From positions 26,619,946 to 26,683,945 of the forward strand of contig CM069874.1 in NCBI GenBank assembly GCA_036172665.1: a DNA stretch of 64,000 bases, written 5' to 3'. This stretch comes from Prosopocoilus inquinatus (taxonomy: Eukaryota > Arthropoda > Insecta > Coleoptera > Lucanidae). A model generated the notes under the pieces. It was not told where the DNA came from and did not search any database. It saw only the letters and a list, made by a program, of their open reading frames with translations. Positions within the stretch are counted from its first letter, which is position 1. Each line of letters begins with the position of its first letter. Shown here piece by piece: positions 45,147 through 55,990 of this stretch. Both the position numbers and the translations under genes were made by a program.

Positions 45147-46425
45147 AGGAGTTCGCCCATTAGACCTGACCGTAATAGGATCGTAATAGGACCGTATCAG
45201 CACCGACACAGTCAAAAAAACGCCCGTATCGGCTCCGACAGGCTTCAGACCGTGCCGGGCCCGGCCAGACAAATTTACCGGCGACGAAATTCTCCGAACC
45301 GGTGCTTAGCAACGACATGCCATTTGATTACATTCGGCATCGGCAGCAGAAATCACTGTCAAATTTATTTTAGAAAGGGCGACCAGATTTTTCAACAAAT
45401 AAATGCATTACGCGAATGTGCACATTGAAGGGTGAAATAGAATATGAGTTCTCTAGTTAGTAGTTATTTAGAAACTTATGAAAATAACGACAGTGTTGTA
45501 TCTATCCTAATTTTTCTTAATAAATGCCAAAAAGCTTCTAGAGTTTCTTCATTCACAAGAACTTTTTCATTATCTTTTAAAAAGTTGTAGAAAGCTGCGC
45601 CACATGTAATTTTTCTTAATACATAAGGTAAGATACAGCAATAAATTATCTCTAACTTCTCGAATATAGGATATTACTGAACAGCAATGTTTTGCCGAAT
45701 GCTAGATAACTGCTGGTCAAACATGTTTGCGAGTTCATTGCTTACATTTCCGGACGATTTAGCGCAATGCTGGATGTATGTAGTTTTACCCGAGAAACAG
45801 CTTTTGGTTTATACTAATGTTGTAAAATGAAGCATTTTATTTTAAAAACTTATTTAATAACAACATATATACATAATACATAGCAACGGTTTGATATAAT
45901 TTTAGGAACTTTACAGGAATTATGGAGGACGAAAAGTTAATAGAATGTGTACATAAATATATATTTATGTGATCGAATTGGTTAAATAGTTATTATATTT
46001 TATCTTTTAAACGTTTTGCCAATTATTAAGAAAAATTAGAATAAATACAACACAGTCGTTATTTTCTTAAGTTTCTAAATAACTACTAACTAGAGAACTC
46101 ATATTCTATTTCACCCTTCAATGTGCATGTTCGCGTAATGCATTTATTTGTTGAAAAATCTGGTCGCCCTTTCTAAAATAAATTTGACAGTGATTTGGGC
46201 TGCCGATGCCGAATGTAATCAAATGGCATGTCGTTGCTAAGCACCGGTTCGGAGAATTTCGTCGCCGGCAAATTTGTCTGGCCGGGCCCGGCACGGTCTG
46301 AAGCCTGTCGGAGCCGATACGGGCTAGTGGGCGTCACGCCATTTAAATATATGGAAATAATGTTTTTTTGACTGTGTCGGTCCGGATACGGTCCTATTAC
46401 GGTCAGGTCTAATAGGCGAACTCCT
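45147..46425. mobile_element. Insertion 2: long-TIR element, ~1.28 kb
   Basis: AGGAGTTCGCCCATTAGACC at the left is mirrored at 46405-46425, and inverted similarity continues for about 350 bases (ccgtgccgggcccggccaga, gaccagatttttcaacaaat, ctctagttagtagttattta all mirrored). The right arm has an extra ~55 bases near 46335. Target is a TTAA-like word, seen intact as gttttaactcagc in the third copy at 46968. The unpaired middle (45500-46040) has no open frame I recognise. Confidence 0.75.
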
Positions 46426-46783
46426 TTACTCAGCAAAACTCACCTCACTTCTGATATTTTATTTATTTATTTCAATTCAGATCAGAAAGTATCAGAAGTG
46501 AGGTGAGTTTTGCTGAGTTAAAATGTCCCTAGAGAAACAAGTTAATTCCACTGACATTGCGCAAATGTCAAACGAGACATTCGGCCATTACATACACATG
46601 CATTCTAACCTAAATTCCTATTTGATTGATTTGGAGGAAGCTCACAAAATCTCACCAACGAGTGCGTAAAAAAATACAAATTCCCAAGGTTACTGAGTGC
46701 CGCTGAGTTACTCTGAGTTTTGAGGTAAAAAGAACACACCTAATGTCGTATTGTTTATGTTCGCAGAAATACGACATAAGATG

Positions 46784-47033
46784 CGTTCTTTTTACCGCAA
46801 AACTCAGAGTAGCTCAGTGGCACTCAGTAACCTTGGAAATTTGTATTTTTTTACGCACTCTCAATCAAATATGGATTTAGGTTAGAATGCATATGTACGT
46901 AACGGCAATGTCTCGTTTGACATTTGCGCGATGTCAGTGCAATTAACTTGTTTTTTCAGGAACGTTTTAACTCAGCAAAACTCACCTCACTTCTGATATT
47001 TACTGATCTGAGTCGAAAGTAAAACGAACACAC
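46784..47033. mobile_element. Third copy of the GGTGTGTTC element, single arm
   Basis: gcgttctttttaccgcaaaa ... cgaaagtaaaacgaacacac, same orientation as the left arm of the neighbouring foldback, without the two insertions. It gives the empty-site text for both insertions. Confidence 0.75.
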
Positions 47034-47039
47034 CTATAG

Positions 47040-49560
47040 TGATTCTAAGTATTAGGCATTCACTCTTTTTTCTCCTCAGAGTAGGCTAGTTGACGACTCT
47101 TTTGTTGGTATCACAATGAAATATAGACATCAAATGAAACGGTTAAATTTATTTTTAATTTCAAGTTTATGATTTTAGTACATTCACACCACCTCGACTG
47201 CAGTAGTAGCTACATTATTTATGCCAAAGTCGGTCGCAGATGAGTGCTTTTTCGTATTTGGCAGTGGTCAGATTATTAGTGTGGAATTGTCATAATATTT
47301 CTCATGTTAGTTTCTGGCATCTATTAAAATTCATGAAATCAACCTAAGGAAACGAGAACTCGACCTGCTCTGACGAGGAAAAAGAGTGAAGGCTTAATAA
47401 ACATTTTTTCGTCGAACGAGGGATTAAATAAAAATTATTATTTTTCTCTTCGTACCGATAGGAAATTCAAATCTTTACACAAATAACATGGCGATGATTC
47501 TGTGTCCTTAGAAATTACTAACGCTATTATGAAGATATCTGTTGGCTCGTAGGACTTATGTTTCAGTGAAATAAATATGTCAAAATATTTACAATTTCGG
47601 TCCTGTGTTTATTTCGAAATTAAATCCGAAAACAAAGCTGCTCGCCCCTAAAAGCTAAGAGCTTTTTTCGCGAAATATTGATAGTTTAATAACATTTGCG
47701 AGCGCGGCGAGTTTGTGAGCAAACACCGTTCGAATTGAGAGCGTTCTCAAACAACACTGTTGACTTTGCATTATGCCATCTCTTATCAGACATTTGTGTG
47801 TCATCTCTTCTTCGCCGAGGACAGAGTTTCAGTTCTAGGTTTCCGTCGACCCACTTTCGGTCAATATACTTTTCTGCTCTCACTGTTATTTTTTCCGGAA
47901 GATTTAGACGAGTAAAGATCTGAGCTCACTTGGGGATTTTAATTTAAATGTTTCAGTTTAAAAATGAATTTAGAGAAATTTAAATTAGCTACTTGTTTTG
48001 AAAATATTGCATTAATTCAAATGAAACGTCAGTAGATAAACCAAAAAACTTTTATACTCTGAAATCTCGTGCGTTCAATATTACCTTCGTGCCCTTTCCA
48101 GAGCGCAATAGTAAATAACATTTAAGCCTTCCACGTTGTAAAGCGACGTAATTTCGCTGTTAAGTACTTCATTTGAAAATTTAATTGAGCTTTCCTCAAA
48201 CGCCGAGTTTATCACAGAGCTTAATTGAAAACTTCTGCTAATGCACCTATTATTTCACTATTACCGAGTAATTTGCCAGCACACAGTGAAGTGCATAAAA
48301 CACACGCGCCGGGGCGCCGGTGAACGTGCAGAGAATTTTTTTCAGTGCATGCGAATGCCTTAATTATGCCGTTAAGTTTTAATTAAAACTACGTCACGTA
48401 TGCGGAAAGCGCTCGCCGAAAATAAATAGGTCCATTCGTAAGTTTAAAAGGGACCGACCAGGCAAAAATCTTCGGGGCATGTTTACCATCGTTTATATTT
48501 TACGGAAAAAATCCTGCGTGAAAATTTGCGTACATTTTTTATTCATGTGCTCCGCGCGGATATTCGGCTTTCCCTTTTTTCTGAGCGTACTATAAATTTA
48601 TTTCACAGGAAAATGAATTTCATGCACTGGAAATTTTCGTTTCGTAATACACAAACATGTATTATTTATAAAATAAGTTGAAAAATTTTATTTACTACCG
48701 TTTCTGAAATATTGAGCAACAGTTGCCTAAAGGCTTGTTTGATAAGCTAGGTCTGGAGAATTTTTTATGAGGTGAAATTACCGAAATACTTAGCTGAAAG
48801 GTTTTTACAAATTTTTAAATTACCTGGTTTCAGATATACGGGGTGTGTCTGTGTTTCGCTCACGATTTTTGGCATTCAGAGTAGGCCATGTTGGAGTAGC
48901 ATTTTGTTGGTATTACAAAACAAAAAAAAATATGGACGTAAGAAAACTGGGTTAGAATTTCATGATTATTGTTTCTGAAGATCGGTGCTCCCTAATAAAT
49001 GTTATGAATTACTTAATTTTCCTTCACCTTATTCACCAGGTTACCAAATAAATAACATAGTCGTTGTTTGAAAATGTAGATAATAGTTTTAATCTGTCAC
49101 CAGGTACTGTGAGAAATTGCGAAGAACGCTCAATGTCCTAAGGAAGCTATCAAACAAAAAGGAAAAGTTGAGTGTTCTTCTCATTTTTTTCACAGCGTCT
49201 AAAAACTATTACAATTCTTATCAGACAAGATGACAAGATGAGGACAAGAGTCTACTTCAATTTTGAAAATATATTTTAGGTTTGTAGTATATTGTAACCA
49301 TAGTAACGAATTGATACTAAGGGAATATTGTCATTTAAATTTACCTTCCGGTGAATAATCCGGGTCTACACTTAATAAAGACTTTGGACATGAAATAAGA
49401 CATATTTAAAATGTGGCAGGCAAGTGATTGTTTCAAGCAAATTTAAAAACATATTAAAGCATTTCTGTCATCTAGTAGCAATATTTTACATTACGAAGGG
49501 CAAAATAATGAAGGACTCTGTAAAATCAGGCCAGTACCTACACATTCATGAAGCAAAAAC
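47040..49560. other. No recognisable gene
   Basis: AT-rich with a GC-richer patch around 48240-48460 and 47690-47880. Text near 47090 (ttttgttggtatcacaa) resembles 48902 (ttttgttggtattacaa), both after a cagagtaggc word, so a small dispersed repeat is present twice. Confidence 0.4.
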
Positions 49561-49600
49561 GCTTTTAAACAAAACGTTTTGCTGCGATGCAAAACATTTC

Positions 49601-50332
49601 GGTTAGTCACACACTGATGAAACAAAATGTTTTCAGACAAAACGTTTTCGGGCAAAATGTTTTCGGGCAAAACGTTTTCACGCAAAACGTTTTACTGCAC
49701 TATAAAACAACACGACGTAACATCGAAAATACAAAAAATGTTCTTTGTGAATCCTTTACCTCTTTTGCTGATTAAACTAAATAGTACAGATAAAAGATAA
49801 AATGTGATACGTTTGTTCGCTGTTATATTTAATATAATAACTTACTATTATAGTAAGTCTTTACCGTGACTTCGGACGGTGAAGATATTGCTTTGCTTTG
49901 TCTGTGGCAGTTTTTGCAAGTGTGTGCAAAAGAGGAGTTAAGTAATAAAAGAAAACGCTATTGTATGCATCCTTTAAATTAAGAAAGAGTTAAAAAATTC
50001 TCTGAAAACCTATGGAACCTGTGCTACGTCTTCTCCATTGCACTGTTTTCTTCTCTTTTCTCTCTTGTTTCATTGAAAGATAAAACGTCTGCTTCAGCTG
50101 AAATAATTTTTTTGATTGACGTAATACTTACTTTCATGATAAAAACACTTTCACTTATCGAAACGCTTTAAGTAAAACTGCAATTGTTTTAGCGTGCTTT
50201 AAACTGCTTTATGTTTTTCTCTACCACTGTGTACTTGGTACTATTTAAAGCATTGAAAAAGCACGTTTTAACAAGATTAGTCAAAAACGTTTTGTAGAAA
50301 CGTGCTTTTGCTTTATGAACGTGTGGCCAGCC
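49601..50332. mobile_element. hAT-like non-autonomous element with internal minisatellite
   Basis: GGTTAGTCACACACTGATGA at the left matches the complement of the right end (GTTCATAAAG.. reading GGCTGGCCACACGTTCAT). Possible 8-base flanks aaaacatt / aagacatc agree at six positions. Both subterminal regions are rich in AAAACGTTTT words. No transposase codons. Confidence 0.5.
49621..49698. repeat. 15-bp minisatellite around AAAACGTTTTC
   Basis: Five units of AAAAYGTTTTCGGGC with small changes, beginning just inside the left end of the hAT-like element. Single AAAACGTTTT words also occur outside the array at 49570 and near the other end at 50286. Confidence 0.75.
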
Positions 50333-50339
50333 TAAGACA

Positions 50340-50735
50340 TCTAGCGTTCTGTGTCAAGAAATAAAAGATAATCTCACGGCTTCCATAAGCACTTCGTAGG
50401 CCTGCACGGAACCCAATGAAAAGAAAACGTAGCGTACTAGAGTATCAAAAGATCGTGAATGATTAATCAACATTATTACTCTTCTGTAAAATTTAGTGTA
50501 ATAAGTAGTAGACAGGTGAAAACAATGGTAGACTATGTACACGTTCCAGAATTGTGAAACACTTGTGGTGTGCCTGTGACATGCAAGGGGTATACGAGAG
50601 AGTAGCCTAAATTGAAACATCATTTAGCAAAAAAAGTAGGAGTCTTTAAAAAAAGTGTTTTTGTTCCAAAGTAGGAAACTGGTTTCCTAATTTGAACTGG
50701 AATGTTCATAATTTGGACCTGTCTCTAATAGAACT
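50340..50735. other. No recognisable gene
   Basis: Spacer between the hAT-like element and the pogo C-terminus. The 89-codon minus frame at 50354-50623 shows no motif. Confidence 0.4.
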
Positions 50736-51535
50736 GCGTCACACGCACAACTCGCAAATAAACTAATCATCGTCACAAATTCCGGCACATTCTTCGTGTA
50801 TGCATCGGTGGCATTGGTTGCAGCAAATCCATCCCTCTCCGTTTTTAGAACACAGGTAAGTACTCCCCCAATACAAGCATTCCGCGTCGTCTTCACTCCC
50901 TACTTCTGAACTTTTAGATTCTATGGGTTCAGCAACTCTTGAAGTTTTCTTTGACTCAAATAAATTTGTAACAACTTTCTTTGAGATGTTTCTCCCACTG
51001 TTCTTTTTCTTGGTAGAACTTTTAAAGGCTGGATCTTTACCTTTTATTTAAACAAAAGGGAGTTAAGTTAATAGCAACTCGACCAGCAACTATTGGACTA
51101 TGGATTACGATTTTTTATTGGTTTGGTGTTGTAAGTACATTATTTATGTTCCATTGACTCGTTGTTATTTGGTACCTGCTCTTCATTTGGTTGGAGTAGT
51201 ACTCATGAAGGTGCAAAATATTTGTCTTTAAAGCTGTTTAGATCTACTGGCCAAATCCCTGAGCCACGAAAAACACTTGCGGCGCTTTCTACAGTAGCCG
51301 CTTTTCCGTATGGTTCTGCAATTAAAGAGGCTACATTGTAAAGAGAAATTGTTTTTCCAACATTAGCTCGCAACTACTTTTCTCGTGCTCGGATATGATA
51401 GCTTGAAAAACGCTATGTCTAGTGGTTGAAGCACGACCCATTTTAAGAAAAGTTCAGACTTAATATACCCCGAATCAGAAATTTCCACCCAAAGGACTAA
51501 GATTCCTATTTCAGGTGCAAAACGTTTTCGTTTAA

Positions 51536-52915
51536 AGCCTGTTTTATTTTATCCGTTCAGACACGAAGCGAGATCGTAGCGTTTCAGATAATTCACCCCA
51601 AATCGTACGATAGTTTGTAGTTTATTGTTTTGTGTTAATCAGAAGTAAAAATGTTTTTAATTCTTAGTTGATAGAATCTCACTGTATACCTTTTAGGCTC
51701 TGAGGAAGGTTTTAAAATAAAACCGAAACTGGTCAGCTGAATGATGTAGAATCATTTTTTTGTCCTAAAAACCCGATCAATTACCACGTTTTTCAAAATT
51801 TAAATGCAAGTATTATTATTTATAGGATCTGCTCTGCTCAGACGCGGCGCGGATTAGACATCAACGTTCCGACATTTTCGAGAATATGTTGTCTAACACG
51901 GTCAATATCGGAACGTATCTGATGCTTACGAAAACTTCCTCGAGTACTTTTATCGGAACGTAAACGCTACGATTCAACGCCCACTGTATATAGGCCTGAG
52001 TCATTAGGTGGGAGAACACCCCGACTTAAATGTAAATGTATTGTGTAGTGCGGAGTCCGAGCTGACCGCAAAATTTTATCTTCATGTAATATTTAAAACT
52101 TGACTTCAACATGTGACAATAATTAAAGACGAGCCAAATGTTGGGCAGAGCGATTACTTTGTGACTTTAAATCACGAAGTAACATCAGCGACGGTGAGAA
52201 AAAAGTTTCTTGAATGAGCGTGTTTATTACGAATTCTTTGTGTTTTTTATTCAAATGAAGATGAAGACCCATCAAACATCTTCAAACTTAATGCTGCTGC
52301 AATAGAGAATTACAAATTTATAATTCGCCTTAAAACAGTGTGTTATTCTGAATGCGATTTATCTTATGTACGATTCCCAAACAGAAATGAACTTTCTAGT
52401 AATGTTAAAAAAATAAATATCTGGCCTAATTAAACAGATATAATAGGAACTGTTGGAGATGTGTGATTCTACTGCCAGTATTCGATTCAACATCAAAATC
52501 AAGTCATCGTATTAAATAAAAAAACATCAATTAATGCGTTTTGTAAACAAGTCTAGAAAGCTACATATTTTCTTGTAATTACTAAATAAAACGGTTTCAT
52601 GTATGCCCAATTGCATATTCTGTGTTTCCACGAAGTTCCATCAGGAACCAAAAAAACTAACACGATAGAAAATTGTTGACTTTGACTTGCAACAGAGCAC
52701 AGGAATTCATCATTTTAAAATATCCTAGCGTACTTATTAATGAGCAGAGCGCACACATCCTGACGCTTCGACGACTAAATGCTGACTAGCGAATACCCTG
52801 AAATCTGACGAGCATATCCCGAAATATGACCTTCATATGCGATCGGGAAGGCCTATATGAAGTCCGATGTTGTACGATTCCGTTCCGTGCCTGACCGGAT
52901 AATATAAAACGGGCT
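51536..52915. mobile_element. Harbinger-like non-autonomous element inside pogo
   Basis: AGCCTGTTTTATTTTATCCG at the left and the complement of AGCCCGTTTTATATTATCCG at the right; the inverted ends extend about 50 bases. TAA stands on both sides (51533-51535 and 52916-52918). Pogo codons continue across the junction (..LIIIFK / KRKRFAPE..), which fixes the insertion point. TAA fits the 3-bp TWA duplication of PIF/Harbinger. It carries a Penelope-type hammerhead at 51697 but no recognised transposase. Confidence 0.75.
51697..51737 (+). ncRNA. Hammerhead-like motif (Penelope-type)
   Basis: GCU, CUGAGGA, A, then GGUUUU-AAAAU-AAAACC as a 6-bp stem II, GAAAC, UGGUC, AGC. GCU and AGC close stem I. 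All core bases are present. Stem III is very short and the extra A before stem II also occurs in the 15.3-kb Penelope copy, which supports a common origin. Confidence 0.6.
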
Positions 52916-53469
52916 TAAAGATAATAATGAGCGGAACATATAGACCCGCAGGATTCACTCAACAGACTGCTGTGGTTTTAATTCCTCTCTCTCCGCTAAT
53001 GATTCCACTCACTTGTTTTTTCTTTTCAGAGAGACAACCTTCGGCATTTTTTTCTGTACCGTGCTGTATCCAGAATCGTCTACATTGAATACGGTGTTAG
53101 CGGTTATTTTATACTTATCCACCAATAATCCAAGGATAACCAACAAGTGTTGTACTCGTTCCTTGTTGAATCCTCTTGCCCTTACTATCGAAGTACACTT
53201 AGGGTAACGAACTGATAGTTCAGGATGTCGTCGCATAACACCATAAAACCACTTTTTTTCAGCAAAGCGTTTTTCAGTATTAAACTGATGCGATATGTTA
53301 CTGCTTTCTGCCAAATCATAAGCTGTTCTTCTATTAACGGTTATAATAGGTCCAAACATTCTCTCCTCAAATTTCAAAATATTCTGAATGAGAAGGACTC
53401 CCATTTCTTGGTCGAAATCAGAAGGCCTGCCAAGTACTTTATCTGATCATTGGCAGTTTTAATTTTATT

Positions 53470-54480
53470 CTCCAAATATAATATAATATTCTCATTGATT
53501 TGCGTTTAATCCAGTACCTTCGAGAAGATAGAGATATACTATAAAAGCCGTACCGGCCCACCAGTAGAGTAGTTATAAGTTAGCAAACGAAGCGTTTATA
53601 CTTCGAATAGTAGAAACTACATACTATAGAAGTGTTATTTGATGGACGAGTGTTGCAGTTCATTACTCTTGTGTTTTTAATTGTGTAAAGCAGCAGTTTG
53701 TAATTAAGGTGTTCTAAAATTTAACGTCTATAATTTGTGAACCCCCAAATACGTAACAATAAAAAGCAATTGTTTAAATTCAATAACAATAAAGCGAATG
53801 TAGGATGTCGCTGTTTAAGCTATTCAATAATAATAAAGTTTTAATATTTTAGTCAAAAACTTAAATGACTGATGATTGGTGTGACGGAAGTTGCATGGAC
53901 AGAAGAATTTTTTAGAAAATAAATAAGGGCTTCATTTACGGAAAAGAGCTTTACTTTTGCTAAAAAAGTCACTAAGAAGAAAGCCGTTTACGTTTTCCAC
54001 AAAATAAAATTTTTACTAATTCAGTAGATAGCTGATTTATTAGCAATAAAACTAAAAATAAGCGCTTCAAAAATCGTTACATTTATGAAAAACCTGTATT
54101 TTAGCCAAAGAAAGCATTAAAAAGAAAGAAAATTCATGTAAAAACATACTTTTTTGTTTTCGTACAGTTCGTGAGAATTGCAGGAAGATTATTATTATTA
54201 TTATTAAAAGAAAAGCAATATTATATTTAAGTTATTTTATTGTTTTATTATTGTTAATATTGTTGTAATTCATTGTTACAACAACTTGATCGCATACTCC
54301 GGTTTTGGTTTTACCTGGATTTCCCTAACTCTTGCAGTAAATACTGGAGTATATTGTTTGTAGGTATGTTAAGACGGGCCCAGCCATATCAGTAATGATA
54401 TTCTTGTTACACGTACATCATTGCTGGTCTTTTAATAATTTCTTAATAAATAATTTAAAAATTAGTAGGCTAAATTGTTT
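53470..54480. other. No recognisable gene; ATT microsatellite
   Basis: AT-rich. A short ATT repeat lies at 54188-54206. No coding signal. Confidence 0.45.
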
Positions 54481-54507
54481 ACATTTTTTGATAAAACAAA
54501 AAACCAA

Positions 54508-54600
54508 ATTTGCGAAACGTCAAGTAATAAACTTATATTTTTAGTTCGTTTCTAAAGTTGTTTATTTTATTTCATATCCTTTATACTTATTTTGAATAAC
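54508..54600. repeat. Single-arm relative of the 21.7-kb palindrome
   Basis: tttgcgaaacgtcaagtaat followed by a tagttcgtttctaaa block and a tttcatatcctttata block follows the same order as the right arm of the palindrome at 21740-21810. It marks a second, decayed end of that repeat family. Confidence 0.5.
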
Positions 54601-54733
54601 ATAATTTATATTAAATAATTAATTTAGTTAAAATAAAATACAAAGAAAATAAGTCACAAACAAAAACATAATATATATGCATAATTTGTTAGAAAAAATT
54701 TGTGCAAATCGTTTCTGATTGCAGTGAGAACCT

Positions 54734-54796
54734 CGAGCAGCCTCTGGACAGCTGTTTCAGCCCTGCTTGGGGCTTCTTCAGCAGAAACGTAGCTCG
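54734..54796 (-). ncRNA. Type-I hammerhead ribozyme, copy 5a
   Basis: All conserved positions intact with GUC; same 63-nt sequence as the locus-1 and locus-4 copies. Confidence 0.85.
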
Positions 54797-54904
54797 ACAT
54801 TCCCACTGCAGACCAAAAACGACTTGCCCAATTTATTCGCAATTGCGATGTAAGAGTGATGAACATATAAAATAGCGATAGTTTTTGGTCTGCAGTGGGA
54901 ACGT

Positions 54905-54967
54905 CGAGCTACGTTTCTGGTGAAAAAGCCCCAAGCAGGGCTGAAACAGCTGTCCAGAGGCTGCTCG
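54905..54967 (+). ncRNA. Hammerhead ribozyme, copy 5b, core mutated
   Basis: The first core word reads GGUGAAAA where CUGAAGA is needed, so activity should be lost. Stem I, stem II, GAAAC and GUC remain. Confidence 0.75.
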
Positions 54968-55502
54968 AGGTTCTCACTGCAATCAAAAACGATTTGCACA
55001 AATTTTTTCTAAAATCTTTCATTATGCTTTGACAGCAAGCATGGCCGCCTTGCATGGGGGACTCATTAGGAGCAAATCCCGCTTCAATTTGTCTATCCTA
55101 CTGCAATGTTAGGTCAAAAAGCGATAGTAAGATGTCGCTATTTTATATGTTCATAATTTGTTACTTTATTGATTGATTCAAGTTTCATTCTTCGATATTT
55201 AAACTTACCATCTACACAAATTATCGGAACAAATTTATACAGGATGGTAATTCATGTGTAAAATTAAAATATCACCGAATTTTGTTAATAAACGTACTGA
55301 TTTTGCCAATTTAAATGATACTTAATGATAAATACATTTTGTAGTTTTCTGGATTTATTAAATAAAATGTAGATAAAAAAGTTAGTTCTTTATCTTTATG
55401 TTTCTCCGGATTTGGCATTTAATATTTAAAAAAAAATCATATTACCTTTTTGTTTTTCCTGACAACTTGTTCTCTTGACAACTTGTTTATTTATTTTTCT
55501 TC

Positions 55503-55545
55503 ACTCCTGACGAAGCTATCGGTCGATGAAATCGTGGAATGTTGA
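55503..55545 (+). ncRNA. Weak hammerhead-like motif
   Basis: CUGACGA is followed by AGCU, an AUCG/CGAU pairing, then GAAAUCGUGG. The spacing and the changed GAAAC make this the poorest of the hammerhead-like sites. It may be an old Penelope terminal repeat. Confidence 0.25.
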
Positions 55546-55703
55546 GTGATCTTTTCAATTTCAATTGTATCCGGTTAAAAACTGTTTTCTTGTAAAATTA
55601 AAAGTAATATTTTGTAACATGTAAAGTTGTACGTTTAAATAAAAGTAACCTTATAATTGTAAAAGAAATTTGTTGCAAATCGTTTACTTTGCAGTAAAAA
55701 CCT

Positions 55704-55766
55704 CGAGCAGCCTCTGTACAGCTGTTTCAGCCCTGCTTGGTGCTTCGTCAGCAGAAACGTAGCTCG
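55704..55766 (-). ncRNA. Hammerhead ribozyme, copy 6a
   Basis: Core CUGACGA (position 7 is free) and GAAAC; stem II has one mismatch (AGCACC); triplet GUA, still cleavable in principle. Confidence 0.72.
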
Positions 55767-55927
55767 ACATTCCCACTGCAAACAAAAACGACTTGTCCAA
55801 TTTATTCGCAATTGCGATGTAAGAGTGATGAACAGATAAAACAGCGATATTTTACGCTCGCTTTTTGACCTGACATTGACAATTGCGAATAAATTGGACA
55901 GGTCGTTTTTGTTTGCAGCGGGAATGT

Positions 55928-55990
55928 CGAGCTACATCTCTGCTGACGAAGCCCTAAACAGGGCTGAAACAGCTGTGCAGAGGCTGCTCG
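55928..55990 (+). ncRNA. Hammerhead ribozyme, copy 6b, blocked cleavage site
   Basis: CUGACGA, perfect stem II with loop UAAACA, GAAAC, but triplet GUG, which should not cleave. Confidence 0.72.

Larger units (their letters stand above)
44492..46740. mobile_element. Foldback element with GGTGTGTTC ends, twice interrupted
   Basis: The left arm starts GGTATATTCTTTTTACCGC after a TA and the right arm ends GGTAAAAAGAACACACC before a TA. The arms meet at 46455-46490 around CTTCTGATA/TATCAGAAG. Shared landmarks on both arms are ctcagcggcactcggtaac, gatttaggttagaatgca and gtcagtggaattaacttgt. The left arm holds two insertions (44603-45011 and 45147-46425). A third partial copy is at 46784-47033. 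Confidence 0.75.
50740..53465 (-). pseudogene. pogo/Tigger-like transposase with C-terminal zinc finger, decayed
   Basis: Minus strand. 53450-53009: start LGRPSDFDQE, then the CENPB-type HTH (EKKWFYGVMRRHPELSVRYP) and the first catalytic Asp in VFNVDDSGYSTVQ. A 1-base shift in an A run near 53010 changes frame into QVSGIISGERG, then a TGA before VNPAGLYVPLIIIF. The frame is cut at 52915 by another transposon and continues from 51532 (KRKRFAPEIG, SELFLKW). There an internal deletion joins LFLKW to LQPLDIAFF, so the other catalytic Asp residues are gone. Next come TLYNVASLIAEPYGKAAT and GSGIWPVDLNSF (to 51190). At 50915-50750 a cysteine/histidine-rich finger follows (GEGWICCNQCHRCIHEECAG) with one Cys replaced by Trp and a stop inside. 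Confidence 0.85.
54692..55151. mobile_element. Hammerhead-ribozyme foldback element, locus 5
   Basis: One minus and one plus unit head to head, meeting near 54880. Ends as in the other loci (GAAAAAATTTGTGCAAATCG left, ..TTTTATATGTT right). Exact 12-bp flanking repeat CATAATTTGTTA (54680-54691 and 55152-55163). Confidence 0.88.

Noticed and set aside
50687..50896. 69-codon minus frame beginning MKTTRNACIG
   Set aside because: It is a shifted frame of the pogo zinc-finger codons; the correct frame gives the Cys/His pattern.
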